A DNA stretch of 64,000 bases from Cavia porcellus (lineage: Eukaryota > Chordata > Mammalia > Rodentia > Caviidae), in assembly GCF_034190915.1 (NCBI RefSeq), contig NW_026947492.1, forward strand, positions 15,320,001 to 15,384,000. Direction: 5' to 3'. This document shows, in pieces, positions 36,335 through 46,854 of this stretch (within the stretch, counting starts at the first letter, position 1; the number at the start of each line of letters is the position of its first letter). The translations under genes were made by a program, and so were the position numbers. Below the pieces are notes generated by a model. That model had not been told where the DNA came from. It was given only the letters and a program-made list of their open reading frames with translations, and did no database searches.

Positions 36335-36415
36335 AGGGCTCACCATGGTACCAGGAATCAAACTCAGGACCTTGTGTTTGCCAGGCAGGCGCTCTGCCAC
36401 TGAGCTATGCCTAAT
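36335..36415 (-). mobile_element. ID-type SINE
   Basis: GGTACCAGGAATCAAACTCA, CGCTCTGCCACTGAGCTATG in antisense. An older ID subtype than the ATAAG copies. Confidence 0.82.
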
Positions 36416-36544
36416 TAAAAGTTGAGCTTTTAATTTCGTATTTTCCTGATGACTAATAGTGGGGATCACTTTCTCTCATTGTTTTTATCCATTTGGATAT
36501 CTTCACCTGTGGAAATTGTTCTCGTCTCTCAAAAACTGTAAAAC

Positions 36545-36640
36545 TAGGGCTGGTGATTTAAGTCAGCCGCATAAGCGCCTGCCTGGCACACATGAGGCCT
36601 TGAGTTTGATACCTGTACCAAAAGAACAAAAAACCCCAAA
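36545..36640 (+). mobile_element. ID-type SINE
   Basis: GGGCTGGTGATTTAAGTCAG, TTGAGTTTGATACCTGTACC; A-box partly degraded. Confidence 0.82.
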
Positions 36641-36847
36641 CCCTATAAAACTATTTCCTTCTATCATCATTATTGTACCTTTGCACCATCTGCATAACTA
36701 TGTACTTTTGAAATAGGTCATAAGACCTCTGATATTCAAAGTACGTGCTATTCCTTCATGAGTTCTTAGTGCTTCACTTAAGCCTCCCACTCTACATTTG
36801 CTGATTAAATTTCCCAGTGTCTGGGACTCAGTAGATCGTGGCAAAAT

Positions 36848-36862
36848 GTCGCCATCTGGTGT
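36848..36862 (-). promoter_or_regulatory. CTCF-like motif
   Basis: The minus strand reads ACACCAGATGGCGA, close to the CTCF core CCASYAGRKGGCRS. Binding is a prediction. Confidence 0.45.
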
Positions 36863-37103
36863 CTGGAGTGAATAAGCGGCGGAGGAAGCTAGGCTGATAA
36901 TTCACTAGGAACGCACTTGAGTCTTCTTATGTAAGATTTTAAAACATTATCTTAAAAATTATTACGCATATATGCCCCACATGCTTGATTTCTTTCTTTA
37001 AATTTTTTTCCCATATTTACTCCTACTCTTTAAATTCTATTTAGACTTTTGTTATGTTAGTGTCTTTAGCGATTCTGTACATTTTCAAAACTTAGCCACG
37101 ATA

Positions 37104-37190
37104 GGCTGGGGATGTAGCTCAGCAGCACAGTGCCTGACTGGCAAGCACAAGGTCCTGAGTTCGAGTGCGTCATTATACCAACGTATAAAA
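37104..37190 (+). mobile_element. ID-type SINE (older subtype)
   Basis: GGCTGGGGATGTAGCTCAGC, GGTCCTGAGTTCGAGTG; lacks the ATAAG insertion of the common copies. Confidence 0.82.
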
Positions 37191-37504
37191 CAGTCAGTCA
37201 GTGCTTGCTGTATTCTAGCCCCGTGATGGAACAGCTGATTATGCCCTGAAGTAGACTGAGTACTTTTGGTACAATCATAGGCTAGCAAGGGAGCAACTAA
37301 GAAAAATGAAAATCACAGTGAAGTTCTGTAATAAGTACCTTAAATAAAATATGTTTATTCACGCACCCATTGTTTAGCATTCTACTGTATATAACATTGG
37401 GTGGAATGTTTTAAAAAGTTTGGAATCCCAGACTTTTTACCTAATACTATCTGGTTTTGCAACTCTGGAGTCCCTGTGTAGTGAGTGAGCATCTAGCATT
37501 GGGA

Positions 37505-37518
37505 GCGCCCCCTAGTGG
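37505..37518 (-). promoter_or_regulatory. Strong CTCF-like motif
   Basis: The minus strand reads CCACTAGGGGGCGC, an essentially consensus CTCF core, in the same orientation as the motif about 650 bp to the left. A CTCF site could insulate ZNF202 from its left-hand neighbour; occupancy is inferred only. Confidence 0.6.
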
Positions 37519-37679
37519 TAATTCCTTAAACTGCATGTGCAGCTGCAGGTTTGTCCTAAACTGAATCTGAAGTTGAAGATTTAGCTTCGTTTTCTAGGAT
37601 CAGGGCAGCTCAGAGTGAAGGCTTTAGTCACATCTAATAACAAGCACTGGCTTCTCCGTGATCTACTAATACCCCTAAT

Positions 37680-37800
37680 TTTACTTACCAGAAGGCTTAG
37701 AGATATGATTTCCATGCCTTAGGTCACTTAGCAAGTAAATGAAGGTAGGATCTAGTCCATAGGTTTATCTGTCCAGGGCCTGTGCTCTAACTACTCCCCT
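37680..37800 (-). repeat. MIR SINE remnant
   Basis: Antisense MIR: AGGCTTAGAGATATGATTTC, AGGTCACTTAGCAAGTAAAT. Confidence 0.6.
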
Positions 37801-38399
37801 ATTCTGCCTCTGCCCTCCTTTCTCAGGCAAAGCTTTTTCTGTTCCTTTTAGCATTATCTACGGTGGCACATCTCCTATATTACTGTGGGGAGACCAGGCT
37901 TTCTCCTAGATCACGAAATATTTTGGAAGCATAGCCCTGAGTAATCATCGTACCTAACGCAGCATTTGGCGTGGAGGAGGTAAACAGTAAGTGCTGAATA
38001 GGTGGGTGGGCATTAAAATTCCGCCTGCCATTGCTGGCATTTAGCTTCTTACCTAGCATTTCCGCTGGGATGCTTCCCAGGCTTTCCAACGCGCGTGTCC
38101 ACACTGCACTGCTGATGCTGTTGGAGAAAGTTTCGTGTCTCAGGTGGTGCCTCACCTTCTACCCGATCCAAAACTTTACAGTCATCTCGAACTTATCTTT
38201 TTGGAAATTTGACATCTGCCGGCAGATGGTGTTTGCCCCACCAGCAGTTTACAGTCTGAGCTGCACCACACTGCTCATTCCTGAGGCTGCTGTCCTCAGA
38301 GGGTTAGTGACAGTGGCCTCCCCTCTTCACCTCTGCCAAGAGCGTCCCTCTGGTCCCAGTCTATGATTGTCTATGACTGCTGTAAGATTGAGTCTCAGT

Positions 38400-38740
38400 T
38401 CTGTGCAATTTCCCTGTTTTCTTCTGAATACAAACCAGAATCAAGGGCCTCTCTGGGGCTGCGGTGCAGCGCCTCGCCAGCTTCTCAGCCACATCACCTG
38501 CTTCTTTCCTGCTCAGAGGCCTCTGCTCCTTCTCAAACCCACCAGGTGTGTGCCTGTGCTGAGGACTTCACACCTGCTGTTCCCTCTCCAAAATGCGCTT
38601 GTATACCTGCGAGACCCATCCACCGAGATGTTCACGTCCTTTTTAGATGTCACTGTCTCAGGAGAGCCTTCTGTGATGGAGCCCATCTCTGACTAGGCCT
38701 CCTCCACCCCTCCCATGCCCTCACTTTCCTTGTTTAATTC
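38400..38740 (-). repeat. LINE-2 remnant
   Basis: Antisense L2: TTCACACCTGCTGTTCCCTC, AGATGTCACTGTCTCAGGAG, AGCCTTCTGTGA. Nothing recognised in 37801-38399 or 38741-39334. Confidence 0.72.
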
Positions 38741-39334
38741 TCCTTTTAATACGCGATGTGATTTCAGCGTGGGTTTATTTTGCTGACGGTTTGCAGGAAA
38801 GGGAGCTTAGCCTGTAGTCCAGGCAGCCCCAGACTAGTGGGTTACGTGTGCTCTATTCATGTCCCCTTCTTCAGCAGCCCTGACGCCCTGGCTGTGGGGC
38901 GCTCTGGTTGATAAGCTCCCCGTTATACTATAGGCTGATTTTTATTAAAAATTCACAACAAAAATTATTGCTCTTTACAATTGTTTAATATAATTATCAT
39001 ATACACACAATTATTATCATCTTATACAATTATCACTGTCTTTATATTTATATAGGGCAGTAGTTCTTTATCTACAATAACGCGTGGTGGCTAGTTTAGT
39101 GACAGTTCTCTACATTAGCAGTTAGGTACAGTTAATTTCCGCTCATGCATCTGCTTTCTTCATAGTAAGGAGGGCTGCTGGAGCTGTCGTATTTATTTAG
39201 ATAGAACAGAAGATGACTGGAGATTAGCTATATTCTTAGGGTAGCTTTATTCCTACCCCTGGAAAGAATTACACTTCTACCAAATTCTCTCAAATGATAA
39301 AATCTAGTTGAAAAGCTGGAACTTCTTTCATAAA

Positions 39335-39450
39335 AATTAAGTTTATAGGGACACTTTAGATATACATAATAATCACATTCATCCTAGAGAATTTGTACTC
39401 CTACATGAGAGATGTTGAAACTTCTAATCCATTCTTCAAAAATTAAAAAA
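39335..39450 (-). repeat. Rodent L1 3'UTR-like fragment
   Basis: Shares AATTAAGTTTAT..G.ACA.TTTAG and AATCACATTCATCCTAGAGA with 42725-42830, and resembles the L1 3'UTR at 19990-20120. Confidence 0.5.
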
Positions 39451-39704
39451 AAATCATCTAAGGGGATGTGAGAGTGTAGGTCTGCAAATGTTGATTATAG
39501 GCTTGCATCAATTCAGATCAATCCAGCCTAACGAAATACATTAGTGTTTACACCTTGTGAGCTCCTGCCCATACAGGGTTAAATGGCTCTGGAGATTTTG
39601 AGGAAGGCAACTGAGCCAAAGGCTGCAGTGAGTTGCTCCTGAGCCTGCTGCTCAGTTAAACCTGACACCTAACCTACATTTCCACCCCACTTCAAGAACA
39701 AGCT

Positions 39705-39870
39705 AGCTGGGCATGGTGGTGCACACTTGTATTTCCCACATTCTAGGAGGCTGAGGCAGGAGGATCATGAGTTTGAGTTGGTCTAGGCAATTTAGGAAGA
39801 CTAAAAAATGAGGGGTTTGGAGATGTAGTTCAGTGTGAAGGTCTTGGGTTCAATCCTTGGTAAAACAGTG
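39705..39870 (+). mobile_element. Composite B1-ID dimeric SINE
   Basis: A sense B1 half (AGCTGGGCATGGTGGTGCAC, AGGCTGAGGCAGGAGGATCA) runs into a sense ID half (GGTTTGGAGATGTAGTTCAG, GGGTTCAATCCTTGG). Same head-to-tail order as 25205-25390 on its own strand. Confidence 0.8.
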
Positions 39871-40519
39871 AGTGGAGAGAGAAGAAAAAGAGGAAGAAAG
39901 AAAAGAACACTTCTGTGGACCCTCAAATTCTGTGGGAAGTTCTACTGAACCGATTCACTGTCTCTGTTCTTCAGTCCAACACTTTCTCTGCTCAAGCCCA
40001 TTTGTTTACTGCACACTCCTTATTTTCAGATAACAGATGTAGCATTCACAAGAGAAACCAGAGCCACCAGTCATGGATTCTCCTAATGTTCCTTTCTCTA
40101 TTTATGAGTTGATCACATTTCGGATTCACCTGCATATCTTTCCTCTCGTTTCAGAATAAAATATATTTCAGTGCTAATCCCCTTTGCCTGCATTTTTTAT
40201 CCAATCCTCTTACACATCTGCTTCCTCAGTTATCACTAACCTTTACAATGCCTCCGTCTCCTCAATTTCCATGACAGTGCGCATCAATCTCTCTCCTAGC
40301 GTGGGGTCTGGGCCATCCCACATGCCCAGCAGACCGAGCTTGAATTCTCCAGGGCATCGAATGCCCTGCCTGAGAAAAGCCCACTTGAATACTCTGTCTC
40401 CCCAAACTTTACAATCTTTGTATTTGTTTTGCGTTCCCAAGTTCCTTGCAAAAATATTCTGCACTCCTCGTCCCTTTTCCTATGCCTAAGTGTTCACTTA
40501 ATTTCCCTTACAAATTTCC
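39871..40519. other. Intergenic, nothing recognised
   Basis: Possibly old repeat DNA. Open frames carry no known domain. Confidence 0.35.
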
Positions 40520-40521
40520 TA

Positions 40522-40612
40522 ATTTTTTTTTTTTTTTGTACCAGGGATCAAATTCACGACCTTGTGTTTGCCAGGCAAGCGATTATACCACTGAGCTAAA
40601 TCCGCAGCCTGA
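40522..40612 (-). mobile_element. ID-type SINE
   Basis: Antisense: T-run, GTACCAGGGATCAAATTCAC, CCACTGAGCTAAATCCGCAG. Following DNA to 41409 shows no recognised element. Confidence 0.88.
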
Positions 40613-41409
40613 ACGGTCTAATTTTTAAATCAAATGCTTTTTTAGTCCTCATCCAAGTGGATGCGTCTGTGGCATCTGACGACACCCACCACTTCCTCCT
40701 TCTGACTTTCGCCTCTAGGATTTCTTTCACCAGTTCTCTCTTCTGATTTCCATCTTTACTCTGTCATTTTGCACTTTCCTTTGGTGCAAGCTCTGCCTCC
40801 TCCATCAATTGCTCCTCAAATGTTGCCGAGTTTCCCTTTTTGATCTATACACGTTTTCTCTATGCGCGTGCCCTGGACTCACACCCGCCTTGCAGAGTGC
40901 CTGCCTGCCAGGCCTCTTTCTGCCTCACACTCTGCATGACTCGGACTGTGCTCAGCACCTTCTTTCCAGGCACCTTTCTTTGTCCTGCGGTCCTGCCTGA
41001 GGGATAATGGCACTCGTCCCTTGAGTGTCCACAGCTTCTGTGCATACTGTGTTTCACTCTTTTTTGCATCTTCCGCTTCTTTCCTTCATCACTTTTGGGA
41101 ATGGTGCGCAGCCCACAGAGACACAGAACACTCTCAACAAACGTGTGTTGAATGAATGAGTAAAAGGCCACATGTCAGGGGCCTGGATTTGTAAGCAGTT
41201 AAGCCTGCTCTTGATTTTTCTATAAAGTTACACAAGGACATTTTAATTACTTCACTAATTGTTGCTAAGAACGCTTTTCATCCCATTCCTCATCGTCAGC
41301 TTGCAAACATAAAGAAAACCAAAACTGCTTTACCTTTCTTGTGTAGATATGAGTGCTAATCTTAGATTTAAAAAAAAATAATAAAAACAGTATTTTCTAA
41401 ATCGGTATG

Positions 41410-41673
41410 AATGTAAAGTACTGAAAACAATGGACAGCAATTTTTGCTCAGAGAATGGCAGCGTGAACTTTCGAGTCTCATTCTTTACCCACCCCGCTTA
41501 CCTCCACAGCTTTTGCCGCATAACTCAGCTACGCCTCCCCCAAGGCATACGGAAGTCCCCATTGGCATCCATTGATCAAAGGAAGCTTCATGACCCGAAA
41601 TCAAAGGGTGGGGGCTTCACGCTGCCATTCTCTGAGCAAACATTGTCGTCCATTGTTTTCAGTACTTAACATT
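41410..41673. repeat. Long near-perfect inverted repeat (58-bp arms, ~148-bp spacer)
   Basis: The left arm 41410-41467 and the reverse complement of the right arm 41616-41673 match at 54 of 58 positions, including a common CAGAGAATGGCAGCGTGAA stretch. A transcript would fold into a long hairpin. I recognise no transposon family. Confidence 0.9.
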
Positions 41674-41870
41674 CACACTCCCGTCCCCAGGCTTGGCGCG
41701 TACTTGGTCACTGTGCAGCTCACCCGCGCATGCCTTACAGGCACCTGGGCCCTGGGCCCGGGAGGCGGCAGACCCGTGGAGCAGAGCTGCTTGGTGACTC
41801 AGAGGCCATGGGCGAGGAGCACAGCCTCCCATCACAGCCAGCCAGGGTCAGCTTCTGCTGCTCCACTAAC

Positions 41871-42290
41871 CTGTGAATGCATGAACCCAACTTATGCTCT
41901 CATTGTAAACCCTAAACTTTGTCATTTACACCCCCTATTTACTTGATTGTGCAAATACCAGGGTGCTGCTTTAAAAAACCCCCTTCTCTCTCTTGTCCTT
42001 ATGCATCTCTTTTCTTCTGTGTTCTAGAAGGTTTGCTACTGTGAAAATTGGCTTTGGAGGCAGAAAGCCCTAATTTTTTCTTTCTTTCTTTTTGTGCTAG
42101 GCATTGAACTCATGACCTTGTGCTTTCCAGACAGGCACTTGTACCGTTGAGCTAAAGTCCTGGCCTGAAGGCCTCAGTTTTAAAAAACTTAATCTGGGAG
42201 TGATTAACAGACTTGCACAGTTACTTCTCTGGTTTAGCTTTGGCTTTCTAATCTATGAAATAACAAAAAAGTGCCTGCAACACAGATTTT
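41871..42290 (+). repeat. Left copy of a local direct duplication
   Basis: Collinear with 43763-44075: TGAATGCATGAACC start, TCTAGAAGG.(T/C)TGCTAC, TTGGAGGCAGAAAG(C) and TTTCTAATCTATGAAATAA shared. It is interrupted by an ID at 42078-42168. Confidence 0.82.
42078..42168 (-). mobile_element. ID-type SINE
   Basis: Antisense: TTTGTGCTAGGCATTGAACT, CCGTTGAGCTAAAGTCCTGG. Absent from the right-hand copy of the duplication, so it was inserted after or independently of the duplication. Confidence 0.85.
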
Positions 42291-42414
42291 GATGATCCAA
42301 AAAGCTACCTTAAGCATCCAGCACTGAACCACAAAGGCTATACTCAAGGAATAAATGCTGAGTGACCAAAAAGGGATCCCAAACTCAGAGAAGGCAGATG
42401 GTTCCTTATTTTGC

Positions 42415-42572
42415 GGGGAGAGGCAGAGGGATTGAGACAGGTACTCACTGTGTAGTTCAAGTTGGTCCTGAATTCATCATGTAGCCCAGGCTTGCTTTGA
42501 ACTTGCAGCAATCCTCCTGCCTCAGCCTCCCAAGGCTGGAGTTACAGATGTGCACCACCACGCCCAGCTAAG
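42415..42572 (-). mobile_element. B1 SINE
   Basis: Antisense B1: GCAATCCTCCTGCCTCAGCC, ATGTGCACCACCACGCCCAG, with the second half AGTTCAAGTTGGTCCTGAAT. Confidence 0.9.
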
Positions 42573-42724
42573 GTTTCTTATTCTTTCTATACTCTTTCCA
42601 CACAAAATTCCATTCTCTCCCCCAGATGTGCTTTCCTTAGGCTTGGGTAGTTTCTCCCTAATGCAATTTTGTCTCTGCCTCTATTACTGTGGTAAAATAT
42701 TTTCTCTTCTTCTTTTTAAAATTA

Positions 42725-42960
42725 AGTTTATTGGTACATTTTAGGTGTACCTAATGGTCACATTCATCATAGGGCTTTTGTATCTGTACATGATACCTCT
42801 TGATTCTTTTTTTCTCTTTCCCTCCCCTCAACCCCTCTCCTATTTTCATTTTTTCCTTTTCTTAACTTTTTTCCTTCCTTTCTTTCCTCCCTACCCCCCC
42901 CCCTATTCTTTTTGTGACACTTTGCTGTGTCCATTATCTAGGGTAAATTCATTTTAAAAA
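42725..42960 (-). repeat. L1 3'UTR-like fragment
   Basis: GTTTATTGGTACATTTTAGG, AATGGTCACATTCATCATAG, followed by a polypyrimidine tract; same family as 39335-39450. Confidence 0.5.
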
Positions 42961-42963
42961 TGA

Positions 42964-42965
<2 letters not shown>

Positions 42966-43007
<42 letters not shown>
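42966..43007 (+). repeat. (TG)n microsatellite
   Basis: About 21 uninterrupted TG units. Confidence 0.95.
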
Positions 43008-43010
<3 letters not shown>

Positions 43011-43019
43011 AACTTGGCT

Positions 43020-43762
43020 CAAAATTGAAGTATTTACTTCACTTATACTTAATGTAGTTATTTATATATTTGGGTACTTAGTTACCAACTATTTATCTAC
43101 TTGGCATACCTGGTTTATATTCCCTTTTCTTGTTTCTTGCTTTCATTTGCATTGTTTTTTTCTTACTACTTATTTTTCCTTTATGAATCCATTAGTTATA
43201 CTTTTACATTATTCTAAATGGCTACCATAGAGATCATAATATATATCCTTGATTATGTAAAAAAAAAAACAGTATTCAATCACTTTTCAATAATGTCTGG
43301 ACCTCAGAACACTTTAAATCCATATACTCTTTGTATTATTATTGCTACCAGGTATTTTCATTAAGACACTATTTTTGCTTCATACAATCAATACTGGTTA
43401 TATTATTCACTCTAGCTAGCTGATTGTTGTATAATTTCATATCATAATCAATACTATTTTCTTCAGTTATCTTTTTTTTTTTTAATCGATACCAGGGATC
43501 AAACTCGTGACCATGTGCTTGCAAGGCAGGCACTTATGCTGCTGAGCTAAATCCCCAGCCCCTTCAGTTATCTTCTATGCTAACATTTTAAGTCAACAAT
43601 TTAGTTCACTAGTTTTAGCATCTTTCCTAAGAAATACTTTCACTGTATTCTACAAATTTTGACACACAGTGTTTACATTTCATGTTAGTTGTATTAGTAA
43701 CTTTTGTATTCTGATTTCTTCTTGATGCAAGAATATTTAGGGCATTTTAAAGTGTTACTCTA
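43020..43762. other. AT-rich LINE-like DNA
   Basis: Resembles old L1 3' sequence (AAATGGCTACCATAGAGATC) but is not assigned. Contains the ID at 43474-43561. Confidence 0.35.
43474..43561 (-). mobile_element. ID-type SINE with target duplication
   Basis: The 13-bp TSD CTTCAGTTATCTT is at 43461-43473 and 43562-43574. Antisense copy with a T-run at the left. Confidence 0.93.
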
Positions 43763-44075
43763 TCATGAATGCATGAACCTAATTCATGCTTTTTACTGTA
43801 AACCCCTAAAATTTTCTACACTATTTATTTGATTCTACAGATAGCAGTGTGCTTTTTAGAAAAATCCCCCTTTTCCTCTTGCCCTTATGCATCCCTTTTC
43901 TGCTGTATTCTAGAAGGCCTGCTACCGTGGAAATTGGTTTTGGAGGCAGAAAGCTCTAAATTTAAAAACCTCATTCCAGGAATGATTACTAGGCTTAAAA
44001 AGTTATTCTCTCCTTTGGCTTTGGCTTTCTAATCTATGAAATAAAAAAAGTGTCTACAACACAAATTATGATGAC
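43763..44075 (+). repeat. Right copy of the local direct duplication
   Basis: Matches 41871-42290 over its full length with moderate divergence and small indels, and lacks the ID insertion. Both copies begin TGAATGCATGAACC and end near GATGA(T/C)CCA. Confidence 0.82.
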
Positions 44076-44689
44076 CCACTTTGCTGCTCAGTGGAAATAA
44101 TTTGTTTTCTATTAGATTCATCATGAGTTTGGCTTTTGTAGAGGCAAAAACATTTTAGCATTTTAGTGCTAATATTTTTATGACAATGCAATTTGTAAAA
44201 TTCTCTATGTAGCTCACCTGAACTCATCAGATTCTACTATGGAGTATGAAATAACAAAAGATGTATTTTGCTTTGACCTCTTGGCATTTCTCTTGGTGTG
44301 GTGTAAAGGTTGAATGACTTGTGGCTATTCATAAATTACCTGGGCAAACAAGAACCTGGTTAAAGATTATTTTAAAATTGATTCTTTATTGTACATTATT
44401 TCATCAATTCTAAGATAGGAAATTAGTGTATGGCAAAGCTGGCTAGGGAAGATGTGACCTGCTCATTACAAGGTCCTGGAGCACATGGGCAGAACAGTTC
44501 TCAAAGCCCTGCATGTGGACTTTTCACTAGCACTGAAGCAGGCTTTCAACAGGATGGCCTAGAGCTGAGACCTGGGACAGCAGCACTTCTCAGGACAGAA
44601 GCAGACATTCTCACAGGTGTCCTCAAGATTTGTTATGTCCTCTTTTATCTCAGTTCCCCCCCCCCCGCCTTTTTTTCAATTTATTTTTT
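44076..44689. other. Intergenic, nothing recognised
   Basis: AT-rich; a C-run at 44658-44667. No exon or repeat family was recognised. Confidence 0.4.
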
Positions 44690-45345
44690 TATTATTTAAG
44701 GGAAATTTTTTTTAAAAATTAGCAGGATATATTAATTTTTTTGATTTCCTATTAACTTGATGTGAAGCCCTGTATTGCTCTCACCATCTTGTTTTGACTG
44801 ATTTTACTCTATTCTGTTTTGTTTGATAGTATCAAGTTTGAGGGTATAGGCAACTACTTTGAAGGCAATAAGATTCACTATGATGCCCATTCTGGTTTAT
44901 TATCTTCTTTTGAAGTCCTGTAATGTCTCCAATGTTTAGGTTTTATTGGTTTTGTTCTATACTGTTTAGTTCAATTTTATTATACCTGATGATATAGGCA
45001 ATTCTTCTTAAGGTAGCAAGGGGCATTATGGTAACCATTGTTGATTACCTTGTATTCTGTTTTTACATCATGTATTATGTCCATCCTTTGTTTTGACTGA
45101 CTGCTTTGTTTTGTCACATTGGTTTTATTCTCTTCCAAAAAAAAGTAATAAGAACTGTAGGAGTAATAAAACCCAAAATGTGTAAATGTTTTTGTAAAAA
45201 AGAGGAAAAAAGTGCTCTAAAGGACACAACTGCATGTGTGTTTAGGTGTGTAAGATAGATGCCCATATACTAAGTTTTTGTTGGATCATTGAACACAACT
45301 GTTTGCAGTCTGTTTGAATGTCAATTACGTAGGCTTAATTTTGTA
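44690..45345 (-). repeat. Diverged ~150-bp-unit tandem array C (inverted)
   Basis: On the plus strand TATAGGCAA recurs at 44845 and 44993, 148 bp apart, each followed by an AAGG..AG/ATTATG..CCATT stretch and TTTTGTTTT-rich DNA. It is the reverse complement of the motif order in arrays A and B. Confidence 0.65.
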
Positions 45346-46217
45346 ACTTGATCAACTATTTCTAAGATGACAATATGTAATCTATTAACTAGTGATTTAC
45401 TTTTTTTAAATTCTGTATTACTTGTGCCCTTTTACTGCTTTTTTTTTCTTTAAATTAAAAAAAAAAAAAAGATTTGGACAGTGCAGAGGACAGAAATGCC
45501 AAAAAGACCTTATTCTTGTGCCTTCTTACGATTGCCCAGTTTCCCAGACAGTGTGTACCTTAACTTTTATCCTTTTATCTTGTTCTGCCCAAGTTTGCTT
45601 GGCAGAGCCGGTTTCTCTTCTACGCCATTCACCCCTCACTTTTCAACTCCCCCCCCCAAAAAAAAAAAAAAAACAAAAAAGGTTTTGGCACCATTTTTGG
45701 CTTGCCTTGTCTAATTCTTTGCTCAAGCTAAGAATCTGGAATCTAACTCCAGGACAGGTGAACAACCTGGAACCCAGTAATGTTTCACTGGTGAGTCACT
45801 TTTAGAAGCAGGGTACTCCGTGATGAGTCCAACAACCTGAACATTCTGTCAATTAGAATTCCTTCCAAATATAAACTTTAAAGCCCTGCCTTTCTCTTCC
45901 TCAGAGACATTTATTTAGCAGGTACTCAAATGCACCGATTCCACTGTCCACAGGCTGTGGCCTCAGCTCCTTGTGGTCGCTGCACTGCTTCCCTGTTTCT
46001 GCATTTCCTGCTGCTGTGAACTGTCATATTTAGATTTGGAGCCAGCACATCTTTCCAGGAACCTCAGAATACCGATTTACAAAAGGAACCAGAGCTTTAG
46101 TATCAGCATCTGAAATCTGCAGGGATCATCCATAGAAGTTCAGTAATACTTAATGTTCCAAAAAATTTGACCAGTCTCAAACTTTCCCTTATGTGGAATT
46201 CTTATAAGATTTTCACT
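45346..46217. other. Intergenic, nothing recognised
   Basis: Two A-runs (45456-45470, 45658-45680) suggest decayed retroposon tails, but the bodies are not identifiable. Confidence 0.4.
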
Positions 46218-46219
46218 TA

Positions 46220-46320
46220 CTGGGGCCAAGGATTTAGCTCAGCAGCACAAATGCCTGCCTAGCAAGTGTGAGGTCTTGAGTTTGATCCTGGGTACAAAAA
46301 GAAAAAAACAAAAAAAACCC
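46220..46320 (+). mobile_element. ID-type SINE
   Basis: GGGCCAAGGATTTAGCTCAG, TCTTGAGTTTGATCCTGGGT, A-rich tail. Confidence 0.88.
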
Positions 46321-46854
46321 CACTTATTGTAATCACATGGTTTAAAGAGCAAACAGTCCACTCCAGCATCCCATCAATTTCTATAGATAGTTACTATGAG
46401 GTGAGAAAAACAAACTTTTGGTGATGCAACACTGCTCTCAGCACAAACTGTGAAATGACTGCCAGCCTCCTCTGCAAACTCCACACTTGGGTCTCATCTT
46501 GGCATGCATACATGGCTACACTAACCATGCCAAGCCTTCATTATCCTCAAGAAAAACTACTCTGCACCCCTAGATCTATTCATAAGGTGGCCCTTTAGAA
46601 GCATTGACATCTTGGAAAGCGGTGGATAAAATGGAAGATGCCAGAAAGCAAAGAACTTTCCTGCTACTATTACTTAGGATGATGGCTGATAGCATTGAAA
46701 CTAAACCAGTCCATCAGACTATCATTACAGGCCAAAGAGCGAGCCTCCTTGCTGGGCTGTCGGGGCTGGGGTCTTGTTCATGCACTACATTCCTCTACAC
46801 TACATTCCTACTACACCAGCACACAGTGAATCGTGAAAGAAGCAGAACAAATCA

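Larger units (their letters stand above)
34335..36450 (-). repeat. Old L1 fragments flanking an inserted repeat block
   Basis: 34335-34550 and 35895-36330 read as antisense L1 3' sequence (CAGCAACACCTAGAGCAATA; GCTGTATAAGATTGTACTTA; GGTGAATTGCTGCGTCATAA). The ~150-bp array and a B1 lie between them. A perfect 19-nt tandem duplication (GAGCACATACTTACGCATT) is at 36151-36188. Confidence 0.55.
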
